Assembly (NCBI GenBank): GCA_947600345.1
Contig: CANQGC010000012.1
Coordinates: 1 to 21,957 of the forward strand
Length of the DNA stretch: 21,957 nucleotides
Reading direction: 5' to 3'
From: an uncultured Clostridia bacterium
Lineage (GTDB): Bacteria > Bacillota > Clostridia > Christensenellales > Aristaeellaceae
In this document: positions 1 through 8,911 of the stretch, in pieces
How positions within the stretch are numbered: position 1 is the first letter of the stretch
Layout of the letters: each line of letters starts with the position of its first letter
Position numbers and translations under genes: made by a program
Notes under the pieces: generated by a model
What the model was told of the DNA's origin: nothing
The model's input: only the letters and a program-made list of their open reading frames with translations
Database searches by the model: none

Positions 1-839
1 ATGGTGTCGATCTCGTCGATGAACACGATGCACGGCGCCTTCTCGCCCGCCTGCTTGAACAGGTCGCGCACCTTGCTGGCGCCCATGCCCACGAACATCT
101 CCACGAACTCGCTGCCCGCGATGCTGAAGAACGGCACGCCCGCCTCGCCCGCGACGGCCCTTGCCAGCAGCGTCTTGCCGGTGCCGGGAGGGCCCACGAG
201 CAGCGCGCCCTTGGGCATCTTTGCGCCGATCTCCTCGTACTTCTTCGGGTCGTGGAGGAAGTCGACGATCTCCTGGAGGCTCTCCTTGGCCTCGTCCTGT
301 CCGGCCACGTCGTCGAACTTGATGCCGGTGCTGTCGTCCACCACGTACTGCTTTGCGCCGGACTGGCCGCCGAACATCATGGCGTTCAGTCCGCCGGGGC
401 CGCCGCCGGCCATCCGCTTATTGAACTGGCGGCTGATGAACGTGGCGATCAGGATCAGCGGCAGGAAGGGCAGCACCCAATTGGTCAGCAGGTATTCCAG
501 CAGGCCCTGCTTGCGGTAGACGCGGCCGAAGCTCACGCCCGCCGAGTCCAGCCGCTCCACGATGGTGTAGTCCTGGGGGATGGCGTTGGTAGAGTACATC
601 TTCTCCTCTTTGTCCGCGAAGTAGATTTGCTCCTCCTCGAGCTGGACGGTGGTGAGCTTGCCCTCCTCCAGCATGTTCAGGAAGGTGCCGTAGTCCACCG
701 ACTGCACCTGGTTGCCCAGCAGTGCGGGGAACAGGAAGGCGTTGAGCAGCAGCATCACGAGGATTACGATGCCGTAGGAGATGAAGAACGGCTTGCGCTT
801 TTGCTGCTTTTCGCTTGGATTGGGTTGCGTCTCTCGCAT
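1..839 (-). CDS. ftsH: ATP-dependent zinc metalloprotease FtsH, N-terminal part, cut by window edge
   Basis: Membrane-anchored AAA+ protease that unfolds and degrades membrane and regulatory proteins. The minus-strand translation starts MRETQPNPSEKQQKRK at the ATG complementary to 837-839 and stays open for 279 codons to base 1. Visible parts are a first membrane segment (about residues 17-40), an extracytoplasmic FtsH domain (about 45-115), a second membrane segment (about 118-135) and a Gly-rich linker. The AAA+ domain follows with Walker A GPPGTGKT (216-223), pore-loop region FVEMFVG (245-251) and Walker B CIVFIDEID (270-278). The second region of homology and the HEXXH zinc protease domain would lie beyond base 1, so catalytic integrity cannot be judged. 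The ribosome binding site is modest (AAAGGA, about 11 nt upstream). Its upstream region carries repeat copy 1. Identification is from family motifs. Confidence 0.96.
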   Translation of the reverse strand, partial: MRETQPNPSEKQQKRKPFFISYGIVILVMLLLNAFLFPALLGNQVQSVDYGTFLNMLEEGKLTTVQLEEEQIYFADKEEKMYSTNAIPQDYTIVERLDSAGVSFGRVYRKQGLLEYLLTNWVLPFLPLILIATFISRQFNKRMAGGGPGGLNAMMFGGQSGAKQYVVDDSTGIKFDDVAGQDEAKESLQEIVDFLHDPKKYEEIGAKMPKGALLVGPPGTGKTLLARAVAGEAGVPFFSIAGSEFVEMFVGMGASKVRDLFKQAGEKAPCIVFIDEIDT

Positions 840-912
840 GGTTTTGTCCGTCCTTTCGCTCGTCTCTGCGGTGTGGAATCGCGGAGGGGAGCTTTTTTGG
901 TTTGCCGTTTAG

Positions 913-923
913 ATTATATTATA
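913..923 (-). promoter_or_regulatory. ftsH: Probable -10 region of the ftsH promoter
   Basis: On the minus strand two overlapping TATAAT hexamers (complements of 918-923 and 913-918) lie about 75 bp upstream of the ftsH start. No good -35 box is visible at normal spacing; TTCCGT is the best match for the second hexamer. The -10 match is seen directly; promoter activity is inferred. Confidence 0.5.
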
Positions 924-939
924 CCTGCTGTGTAAACGG

Positions 940-1061
940 AAGATGAAGCGGGAAGGGATTGGGGAGGTTTTTTGGTGGGATGGCGGGATTGGGTGAGAGA
1001 TGGATGATGGGTTGGCGGCTGGATGATGGGCGCTTGCAGGCGTTCGTGGCGGTACGTTGGA
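940..1061. other. G-rich spacer upstream of ftsH
   Basis: No gene is visible here. The plus strand holds six runs of three or more G between 950 and 993, and an 11-bp direct repeat TGGATGATGGG at 1001-1011 and 1020-1030. The stretch lies between the ftsH promoter and repeat copy 1. The 5' flanks of repeat copies 2 and 3 are also G-rich on the repeat's own strand, so this may be part of, or a preferred site for, the repeat. That last point is inference. Confidence 0.4.
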
Positions 1062-1357
1062 GAGTTAGTGGCGGCTGCCTTGAATTGGCAAGCCGGGAGG
1101 CTTGCCAATTCAACTCCGCGCCGCCGGCGGCCCGCGGATTGGAGGCGATGGGGCGCAGGTTCGCTTTGCCGGGGCTTTGGTTTAAGACCGCGGGCCGCCT
1201 GGGAGCGTGGTCTTTGTTCCTCAAACCGCAGCTGCCTGCCTGGCACAGCTTTAGGGGCTACGCTGGGCGCTGCCCAGACCTGCTTAAGGGGCTTTGCCCC
1301 TTAAGAATCCTCACCAAGGAACCTGAGGTTCCTTGGATTCTCCCTTTTGCTGCCGCG
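1062..1357 (+). repeat. Structured intergenic repeat, copy 1 (296 bp)
   Basis: First of three related copies in the window, beginning GAGTTAGTGGCGGCTGCC and ending TGCTGCCGCG. Sub-elements in order: hairpin A 1080-1113 (15-bp arms TTGAATTGGCAAGCC, loop GGGA); long-range stem B, GGCGGCCCGCGG 1126-1137 with its complement 1188-1199, enclosing a variable segment; small hairpin CTGGGC-GCT-GCCCAG 1263-1277; hairpin C CTTAAGGGGC-TTT-GCCCCTTAAG 1283-1305; hairpin D CCAAGGAACC-TGA-GGTTCCTTGG 1314-1336 with an outer AGAAT/ATTCT pair. The 3' end of the repeat faces the 3' end of the lacI-family gene. The family is not one I can name; it could be a miniature mobile element or a structured RNA. Confidence 0.9.
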
Positions 1358-1368
1358 GGCTTGAAGAC

Positions 1369-1403
1369 GGACTTGGGCCCCGTAGATTATGGGGCCCAAG
1401 TCC
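1369..1403 (-). terminator. Terminator-like hairpin after the LacI-family gene
   Basis: Perfect 13-bp stem GGACTTGGGCCCC / GGGGCCCAAGTCC with a 9-nt loop, 13 bp past the stop codon of the minus-strand regulator. The following minus-strand bases (GTCTTC) are only weakly T-rich, so termination is likely but not certain. The perfect symmetry means it could also act on transcripts coming from repeat copy 1 on the plus strand. Confidence 0.7.
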
Positions 1404-1415
1404 TGCGTTACGTTT

Positions 1416-2438
1416 CTATACGGACTCTCGCTCAATGATGGAACATTCCACGATCTCGCGCTGCGGTGGGGAGTCGGGGTTCTGGATGCGCGACAGGATG
1501 CGCTTGGCGGCGCGCATGCCGATCTCTGCCGTGGGCAGCGCCACCGTGGTCAGCGGCGGATTCAGGTAGCGCGCGATCTCCCGGTTATCGAAGCCCGCCA
1601 CCGCCACGTCCCCGGGCACGCGCAGCCCCGCCTCCGCCAATGCGCGGATGCTGCCCGCGGCCATCAGGTCGTTCATCGCGAATATCGCCGTGGGGCGCTC
1701 CTTACATTCCAGCAGCTCCAGGGTGCGCGCCCTTCCGCTGTCGCTCTCCCAGTCGCCGTAGCGGATGTACGCCTCCGGCACGTCCAGGCTCGCCTCCGCC
1801 ATCGCCTCCCGGTAGCCCTCCAGGCGCATGATCGTCGGGTAGGAGTGTGGGTGCCCCGCGATCACCGCGATGCGCCGGTGGCCCTTGCCGATCAGGTACT
1901 GGGTCAGCGCCTTGGCGGAGTCGTGGTTGGCGTAGGTCACGCAGCTATCCTGCTGGGTGCCGTGGGAGTAGGCGAACACCAGCGGCTTTTGCATCGGGTC
2001 GAAGAGTTGATCCAGGTGCCGGTCGTGCATGCCCACGTAGATGATGCCGTCCACGTGCGCCTGGTGCAGCGCCGCCGCGCCCGTGTTGATGCGGTCCCGG
2101 TAGGCCACGATCTGCTCGTACTGGTTGTAGAGCTTCTCCAGCAGGTGCAGGTCGTACAGGAGCATCCGGTAGCCGCTCACGGCCAATGTCTCGCTGATGC
2201 CGCTGACGATCTCCGGCACCGGCAGGCCGCGGATGTCCTCCACCAGCACGCCGATGGTGTGGGTCTGGCCGCTGCGCAGCGACTTGGCCAGCGTGTTGGG
2301 CGTGTAGTTGGCCTGCTGGATGGCCGTGAGCACGCGCTCGGTGGTCTCGGGCGAGAGCTTCTTCGTGCCGTTGACCACGTGGGAGACCGTCGCCGTGGAT
2401 ACTCCGGCGAGCTCCGCCACTTCCTTCATCGTCGCCAT
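1416..2438 (-). CDS. LacI-family transcriptional regulator
   Basis: 340-residue DNA-binding repressor or activator, the usual LacI/GalR length. The N-terminus MATMKEVAELAGVSTATVSH is a typical LacI helix-turn-helix (about residues 3-23). It is followed by the NYTPNTLAKSLRSG hinge-helix region (about 44-57), then a periplasmic-binding-protein-like effector domain with IGVLVEDI at its start and the characteristic AVAGFDNREIARYLNPPLTTV stretch near the C-terminus. The ATG complementary to 2436-2438 has a strong AAAGGAGGTG ribosome binding site. It is divergent from yerC-pcrA, with both -35 boxes inside one inverted repeat, so it may control its own promoter and perhaps its neighbour. No sugar-metabolism gene adjoins it, so the effector is unknown. 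Confidence 0.95.
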   Translation of the reverse strand: MATMKEVAELAGVSTATVSHVVNGTKKLSPETTERVLTAIQQANYTPNTLAKSLRSGQTHTIGVLVEDIRGLPVPEIVSGISETLAVSGYRMLLYDLHLLEKLYNQYEQIVAYRDRINTGAAALHQAHVDGIIYVGMHDRHLDQLFDPMQKPLVFAYSHGTQQDSCVTYANHDSAKALTQYLIGKGHRRIAVIAGHPHSYPTIMRLEGYREAMAEASLDVPEAYIRYGDWESDSGRARTLELLECKERPTAIFAMNDLMAAGSIRALAEAGLRVPGDVAVAGFDNREIARYLNPPLTTVALPTAEIGMRAAKRILSRIQNPDSPPQREIVECSIIERESV

Positions 2439-2483
2439 CCGCGCACCTCCTTTGCCGGTGCTATTCTCGACTGTTCCACTGCT

Positions 2484-2512
2484 ATTATACCGGCTGGATG
2501 TGCCCGCGTCAA
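2484..2512 (-). promoter_or_regulatory. Sigma-A promoter of the LacI-family gene
   Basis: On the minus strand, TTGACG (complement of 2507-2512), a 17-bp spacer and TATAAT (complement of 2484-2489). It lies about 45 bp upstream of the start codon. Near-consensus, read directly from the sequence. Confidence 0.85.
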
Positions 2513-2537
2513 ATCAATTCTTTGCGCTTGACGCGGG
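2503..2537. promoter_or_regulatory. Inverted repeat holding both divergent -35 boxes, candidate operator
   Basis: CCCGCGTCAA (2503-2512) and its exact complement TTGACGCGGG (2528-2537) are separated by 15 bp. Each arm contains the -35 box of one divergent promoter. This may be a regulator site controlling both directions, possibly for the adjacent LacI-family protein, although the wide spacing is not the compact palindrome usual for that family. It could also be a side effect of two similar -35 regions facing away from each other. Confidence 0.4.
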
Positions 2538-2557
2538 GGGCGCGCATGGAGTATAAT
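2528..2557 (+). promoter_or_regulatory. Sigma-A promoter of the yerC-pcrA unit
   Basis: TTGACG 2528-2533, 18-bp spacer, TATAAT 2552-2557. It lies about 40 bp upstream of the GTG start chosen for yerC. Its position makes the earlier in-frame start codons (2498, 2546) unlikely because they lie upstream of or inside the promoter. Confidence 0.85.
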
Positions 2558-2596
2558 GGTATCAGCACATTAAAGCGTGAAAGAGAGGCGAGCGCC

Positions 2597-2893
2597 GTGT
2601 ACGCATCCAAGCTGAAGAGCGAGCGCGTCGACCTGCTGGCCCGGGCATTCCTGGCGCTGGAGGACGAGGAGGACTGCTACCGCCTGTTCGAGGATCTGTT
2701 CACCATTCGCGAGGTGCAGGACCTGAGCTCCCGCCTGGAGATCGCCCTGATGCTGCGCGACAAGGTGACCTACAATGAGATCGTGGAGCGAACCGGCGCC
2801 TCCACCGCCACCATCGGCCGCGTCAACCGCGCCCTGAACTACGGCGCGGACGGCTATGCGCGGATCATCGAGCGAATCAATAAGGAAAAGTGA
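2597..2893 (+). CDS. yerC: YerC/YecD-family TrpR-like DNA-binding protein
   Basis: 98-residue helical protein of the TrpR-like family. The GTG at 2597 was chosen because the reading frame extends upstream through the promoter, because AGAGAGGCG lies just before this GTG, and because about 100 residues is the family length. The conserved core FEDLFTIREVQDLSSRLEIA is followed by the helix-turn-helix segment TYNEIVERTGASTATIGRVN (about residues 58-77), as in Trp repressor relatives. The target genes and ligand of YerC are not well defined. The TGA at 2891-2893 overlaps a possible GTG start and lies 2 bp before the ATG of pcrA, so the two are translationally close. In Bacillus subtilis yerC also lies just upstream of the pcrB-pcrA-ligA cluster, which supports the assignment. 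Confidence 0.9.
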   Translation: MYASKLKSERVDLLARAFLALEDEEDCYRLFEDLFTIREVQDLSSRLEIALMLRDKVTYNEIVERTGASTATIGRVNRALNYGADGYARIIERINKEK

Positions 2894-2895
2894 AC

Positions 2896-5163
<2,268 letters not shown>

Positions 5164-5185
5164 GCGAACCAAGGCGGGCCCTCAA

Positions 5186-5478
5186 CGCGGCAGCAGAAGG
5201 GAGAATCCAAGGAACCTCAGGTTCCTTGGTGAGGATTCTTAAGGGGCAAAGCCCCTTAAGCAGGTCTGGGCAGAGCCCAGCGTAGCCCCTAAGGTTGCGC
5301 CTAGTAGGCGGCTGCGGTTTGAGGGAAAAGGCCGCAATTCCAGGCGGCCCGCGGCATCAAACCAAAACCAGGCAACGCGCACCAGCGCCCCATCGCCTCC
5401 ATACCGCGGGCCGCCGCGGCGCGGAGTTGAATTGGGAAGCCGGAAGGCTTCCCAATTCAAGGCAGCCGCCACTAACTC
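5186..5478 (-). repeat. Structured intergenic repeat, copy 2 (293 bp, minus strand)
   Basis: Same element as 1062-1357 in opposite orientation. Hairpin D is 5207-5229, hairpin C 5238-5260, small hairpin CTGGGC-AGA-GCCCAG 5266-5280, stem B arms 5343-5354 and 5404-5415, hairpin A 5427-5460. In hairpin A one base pair is swapped relative to the other copies (arm TTGAATTGGG with partner CCCAATTCAA; positions 5436 and 5451), so pairing is kept. Stem B is extended by TAT/ATG with one G-U type pair. The centre differs strongly from the other copies. It immediately follows pcrA, and its hairpin C and D end may help terminate pcrA transcription. Confidence 0.9.
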
Positions 5479-5559
5479 TCTAAACCCTTCGATCCCCCAC
5501 CCACATTCCGCCAATCGTCCCAAGGAATGGAATCCATAACCAAAGGAGAAACAAATTCC

Positions 5560-6462
5560 ATGCCCAACGCACAGGACAACATCCAACTCTTCGAAAACCA
5601 AAGAATCCGCACAGCCTGGGACGCGGAGAAGGAAGAATGGTACTTCTCTGTCGTGGACGTCGTCGCCGTCCTGACGGATAGCGCGGACCCAAGCGCCTAT
5701 TGGCGCAAGCTAAAGCAGCGCCTGCGGAACGAAGGAAACGAAACCGTGACAAATTGTCACGGTTTGAAGATGACCGCCGCCGACGGCAAGCGGCGCATGA
5801 CCGACGTCGCCGACACCGAGCAGCTCCTGCGCATCATCCAATCCATCCCCTCGCCCAAGGCCGAGCCATTCAAGCTGTGGCTGGCGCAAGTGGGCCGGGA
5901 GCGCATCGAGGAGACGATCGACCCCGAGCAGGCGATCGATCGCGCCCTCGACACCTACCTGAAGAAGGGCTACTCCGAGGATTGGGTGCATCAGCGCCTC
6001 CTGTCGATCCGCATCCGCAACGAGCTCACCGACGAGTGGAAGCAGCGCGGCCTGCGCAAGGGCAAGGATTACGCCATCCTCACCGACGAGATCACCCGCG
6101 CCTGGGCTGGCATGACGACGCGCCAGTACAAGCGGTTCAAGGGATTGAAAAAGGAAAACCTGCGGGACAATATGAGCGATCTGGAGCTCGTATTGATGAT
6201 GCTCGCGGAGGCCTCGACGCGGGACATCTCCAAATCGGAGCGGCCACAGGGGTTCTCAGAGAACCAGAGCGTGGCGCGGCGCGGCGGTCGGGTGGCCGGG
6301 GTCGCGCGGCAGGCGCTCGAGGCGGAGACGGGAAGGCCCGTCATCACTTTGCAGAGCGCGGCGGACTTTCAGCAGTTGGTTACGAGCATCGTGGAGGACG
6401 CGGCGGCGCTGCCCGAGATGATGGAGGCGGCGGAGGGCGAGGATTCTGGGGAGAGGAAGTAG
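5560..6462 (+). CDS. BRO-N domain protein, phage antirepressor-like
   Basis: 300-residue protein of the BRO/antirepressor class, a family common in phages and also scattered in bacterial chromosomes. The N-terminal Bro-N DNA-binding domain (about residues 8-115) has the typical EEWYFSVVDVVAVLTDSADP and DTEQLLRIIQSIPSPKAEPF segments. The conserved C-terminal part carries KGYSEDWVHQRLLSIRIRNE, LTDEITRAWAGMTTRQYKRF and LKKENLRDNMSDLELVLMML. The ATG at 5560 was chosen because AGGAG (5544-5548) precedes it by 11 nt; an earlier ATG at 5527 has no usable ribosome binding site. No other phage gene is nearby, so this is a lone chromosomal copy. Its cellular role is unknown. It lies between inverted copies of the structured repeat, and a 25-bp palindrome lies inside its coding region. 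Confidence 0.9.
   Translation: MPNAQDNIQLFENQRIRTAWDAEKEEWYFSVVDVVAVLTDSADPSAYWRKLKQRLRNEGNETVTNCHGLKMTAADGKRRMTDVADTEQLLRIIQSIPSPKAEPFKLWLAQVGRERIEETIDPEQAIDRALDTYLKKGYSEDWVHQRLLSIRIRNELTDEWKQRGLRKGKDYAILTDEITRAWAGMTTRQYKRFKGLKKENLRDNMSDLELVLMMLAEASTRDISKSERPQGFSENQSVARRGGRVAGVARQALEAETGRPVITLQSAADFQQLVTSIVEDAAALPEMMEAAEGEDSGERK
5741..5765. repeat. 25-bp palindrome inside the BRO-N gene
   Basis: AAACCGTGACAA and its exact complement TTGTCACGGTTT are separated by a single A. It encodes the ETVTNCHGL stretch, which from memory is a conserved segment of this protein family, so protein constraint may explain part of the symmetry. It could also be an internal binding site for the BRO-N protein itself or a transcript hairpin. 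Confidence 0.7.
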
Positions 6463-6510
6463 CGGGGGTTCGCTGGATGGATTGCGGGCGGGCAGATGCG
6501 ACGTTTTATG

Positions 6511-6794
6511 GAGTTAGTGGCGGCTGCCTTGAATTGGCAAGCCTCCCGGCTTGCCAATTCAACTCCGCGCCGCGGCGGCCCGCGGTATGGAGGCGATGGA
6601 ACGGCAGTTCGCATTGCCGGAGCATTGGTTGAATACCGCGGGCCGCTGGGGAAATGTGGCTGCCGGCCCTGCCGGCCGCTGGGCGCTGCCCAGACCCGCA
6701 CGGGCGCTGCCCGGACCCGCTTAAGGGGCGTTGCCCCTTAAGAATCTCCACCAAGGAACCTGAGGTTCCTTGGATTCTCCCTGCTGCTGCCGCG
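6511..6794 (+). repeat. Structured intergenic repeat, copy 3 (284 bp)
   Basis: Same element as 1062-1357, same strand. Hairpin A is 6529-6562 with loop TCCC, the reverse complement of the copy 1 loop. The stem B arms are 6574-6588 and 6633-6646, with the extension TAT/ATA fully paired, but the outermost pairs are lost on the right arm. The small CTGGGC hairpin region (6678-6692) is followed by a tandem second copy (GGGCGCTGCCC, centred near 6706). Hairpin C is 6720-6742 (loop GTT) and hairpin D 6751-6773. It fills most of the gap between the BRO-N gene and ligA, ending 87 bp before the ligA start. Any ligA promoter would have to lie in or just after it. Confidence 0.9.
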
Positions 6795-6881
6795 CCTTCG
6801 AGCGCGAGGTTTCGTTTCCGCGCAACGAGTTGGGCCTACGCCCAGATCTGCCTTATTCTCCCTTCTGAAGGAGTGACGACT

Positions 6882-8852
6882 ATGGATCGCATGCGTGAGC
6901 TGGTGAACCGGCTCAATGAGACCGCCTATCAATACTACACCCTGGACGCGCCCACCATCTCCGACAGGGAGTGGGACGCGCTCTACGACGAGCTGGTCCG
7001 GCTCGAGGCCGAGACCGGCGTTCGCCTGGAGGATTCCCCCACCCGCCGCGTCGGCGGCGCGGTGCTCTCCGCCTTCGAGCCCCACACCCACCTGGCGCGG
7101 CTCTGGAGCATGGGCAAGGCCCAGTCCATCGACGCCCTGCGCGAGTGGGCTCAGCGCGCTGAGAAGCTGCGCCAGGAGGCTGGGCTGCCCGAGCTCCGCT
7201 TCGTCGTCGAGCACAAGTTCGACGGCCTGACCGTGAACCTCACCTACGAGGACGGCGCGCTGGTCGGCGCGGCCACGCGCGGCAACGGCGTGGTGGGCGA
7301 GGAGATCCTGCCCCAGGCGCTGACCATCCGCTCGATCCCCCTGCGCATCCCCTTCACGGGCCGCATGGAGGTGCACGGCGAGGCGTTCATGCGGCTGAGC
7401 CAGCTCGAAGCTTATAATAGGAAGGCCAAGGAGCCGCTGAAGAACCCCCGCAACGCCGCCGCGGGCGCGCTGCGCAACCTCGATCCCGCCGTCACGGCTT
7501 CCCGCAAGCTTGACGCCTGCTTCTACGACGTGGGCTACATCGAGGGCCGCTCGTTCCGCGACCAGCGGGAGATGCTCGACTTCCTGCGGGAGAACCGCTT
7601 CCCGGTGTCCGGCTGCGAGGTCTACGCCGACACGCTGGAGGGGGCCATCGACGCGGTGCACGAGGTGGAGGTCTCTCGTCCGGAGCTGGACTACGAGATC
7701 GACGGCGCGGTGATCAAGATCACCGACTTCGCCACCCGCGAGGCGCTGGGATACACGGACAAGTTCCCCCGCTGGGCCGTGGCCTACAAGTTTGAGGCGG
7801 AGGAGGCCACCGCCACGCTGGAGGACGTCACTTGGCAGATCGGCCGCACGGGCAAGCTCACGCCGCTGGCGCACGTGTCGCCGGTGGAGCTGGCGGGCGC
7901 GACGGTCAAGCGCGCCACGCTGAACAACTGGCAGGACGTGCAGCGCAAGCGCGTCAAGATCGGCGCGAAGGTTTGGATTCGCCGCTCCAACGAGGTCATA
8001 CCGGAGATCATGGGCCGTGTGGACGAGTTCGTGGAGGGCGAGCGGGACGTAGAGAAGCCCACGGTCTGCCCGGCCTGCGGCGCAGCGCTCGTGGAGCGCG
8101 GTGCGCACCTGTTCTGCCCGAACCGCGACGGCTGCGTGCCGCAGATCGTGATGCGGCTCTCCCACTTCGCCAGCCGCGACGCCATGGACATCGACACCTT
8201 CTCGGAGAAGACCGCCTTGCAGCTGGTCGAGGCCGGGCTCGTGCAGGAGGCCGACCAGCTCTATGCGCTCACCAAGGAGCAGCTCTGCGCGCTGGATCGC
8301 TTCGGCGAGAAGAAGGCGGAGAACCTGCTCTCGGCGCTGGAGAAGAGCAAGGGCTGCGCGCTGGCTTCGTTCATCTATGCCATCGGCATACCAAACATCG
8401 GCACCAAGACCGCCCGCGACTTGGCGGAGAAGTATCGCAGCGTGGACGCCCTGCGCGCCGCGCCGCGCGACGAGCTCGTCCAGATGGACGACGTGGGGGA
8501 GATCGTGGCGGATTCCATCGCGGGCTTCTTCGAGGACGGGAACAACCTGCGGCTGGTGGACGCGCTGCTCTCGGCGGGGGTGAACCCCGTGCCGCCGGAG
8601 AAGGCGGCGGCGGGCGGCGCGTTCGAGGGCAAGACGGTGGTGGTCACGGGCACGCTGTCGAGCATGTCCCGCGCCGAGGCGGAGGAGGCCATCCGCCGGG
8701 CGGGCGGCAAGGCGGCGGGCTCGGTGTCGAAGAAGACCAGCCTGGTGGTCGCGGGCGAGGCCGCCGGAAGCAAGCTGACCAAGGCCCAGAGCCTGGGCGT
8801 GCCGGTCATCGGCGAGGAGGAGTTCTTGAAGCTTCTGTCGCCGCGCGGATAG
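6882..8852 (+). CDS. ligA: NAD-dependent DNA ligase LigA
   Basis: 656-residue ligase that seals nicks with NAD+ during replication and repair, close to the usual length of about 670. The N-terminal Ia domain contains AYQYYTLDAPTISDREWDAL. The adenylation domain carries the catalytic lysine in HKFDG (Lys112) and ATRGNGVVGEE. An OB fold follows, then a four-Cys zinc finger (C396, C399, C412, C418), helix-hairpin-helix repeats, and a C-terminal BRCT domain starting near GAFEGKTVVVTGTL (about 580). The ATG at 6882 has AAGGAG 8 nt upstream; the open frame extends further back into repeat copy 3, but that part is repeat sequence, not protein. Only a weak promoter-like pair (TTGGGC 6830-6835, TTATTC 6853-6858) is visible. 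ligA follows pcrA directly in Bacillus; here the BRO-N unit separates them. Confidence 0.97.
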   Translation: MDRMRELVNRLNETAYQYYTLDAPTISDREWDALYDELVRLEAETGVRLEDSPTRRVGGAVLSAFEPHTHLARLWSMGKAQSIDALREWAQRAEKLRQEAGLPELRFVVEHKFDGLTVNLTYEDGALVGAATRGNGVVGEEILPQALTIRSIPLRIPFTGRMEVHGEAFMRLSQLEAYNRKAKEPLKNPRNAAAGALRNLDPAVTASRKLDACFYDVGYIEGRSFRDQREMLDFLRENRFPVSGCEVYADTLEGAIDAVHEVEVSRPELDYEIDGAVIKITDFATREALGYTDKFPRWAVAYKFEAEEATATLEDVTWQIGRTGKLTPLAHVSPVELAGATVKRATLNNWQDVQRKRVKIGAKVWIRRSNEVIPEIMGRVDEFVEGERDVEKPTVCPACGAALVERGAHLFCPNRDGCVPQIVMRLSHFASRDAMDIDTFSEKTALQLVEAGLVQEADQLYALTKEQLCALDRFGEKKAENLLSALEKSKGCALASFIYAIGIPNIGTKTARDLAEKYRSVDALRAAPRDELVQMDDVGEIVADSIAGFFEDGNNLRLVDALLSAGVNPVPPEKAAAGGAFEGKTVVVTGTLSSMSRAEAEEAIRRAGGKAAGSVSKKTSLVVAGEAAGSKLTKAQSLGVPVIGEEEFLKLLSPRG

Positions 8853-8911
8853 TCGGTTCGGCCCGCCGGAAATTTGAAAAGATGCTGGACACAGAGAAGG
8901 AGGCAAATCCA

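Larger units (their letters stand above)
5186..6794. other. Candidate cassette: BRO-N gene between inverted copies of the repeat
   Basis: Copies 2 (minus) and 3 (plus) of the repeat flank the BRO-N gene with their 3' ends pointing outward, giving a unit of about 1.6 kb bounded by inverted repeats of about 290 bp. It lies between pcrA and ligA, which are adjacent in many Bacillota. No transposase or integrase is present, and I see no convincing target-site duplication at the outer edges (left flank ends CCCTCAA, right flank begins CCTTCGA). Chance insertion of two separate repeats is equally possible. The arrangement is seen directly; mobility is inference. Confidence 0.4.

Noticed and set aside
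252..935. Plus-strand frame over the ftsH region
   Set aside because: It is antisense to ftsH, whose Walker A and B motifs are clear on the minus strand, and it runs into the ftsH promoter region.
5186..6794. Insertion sequence or full prophage
   Set aside because: No transposase, integrase or other phage gene is present, and no clear target duplication; only the weaker cassette idea is kept.
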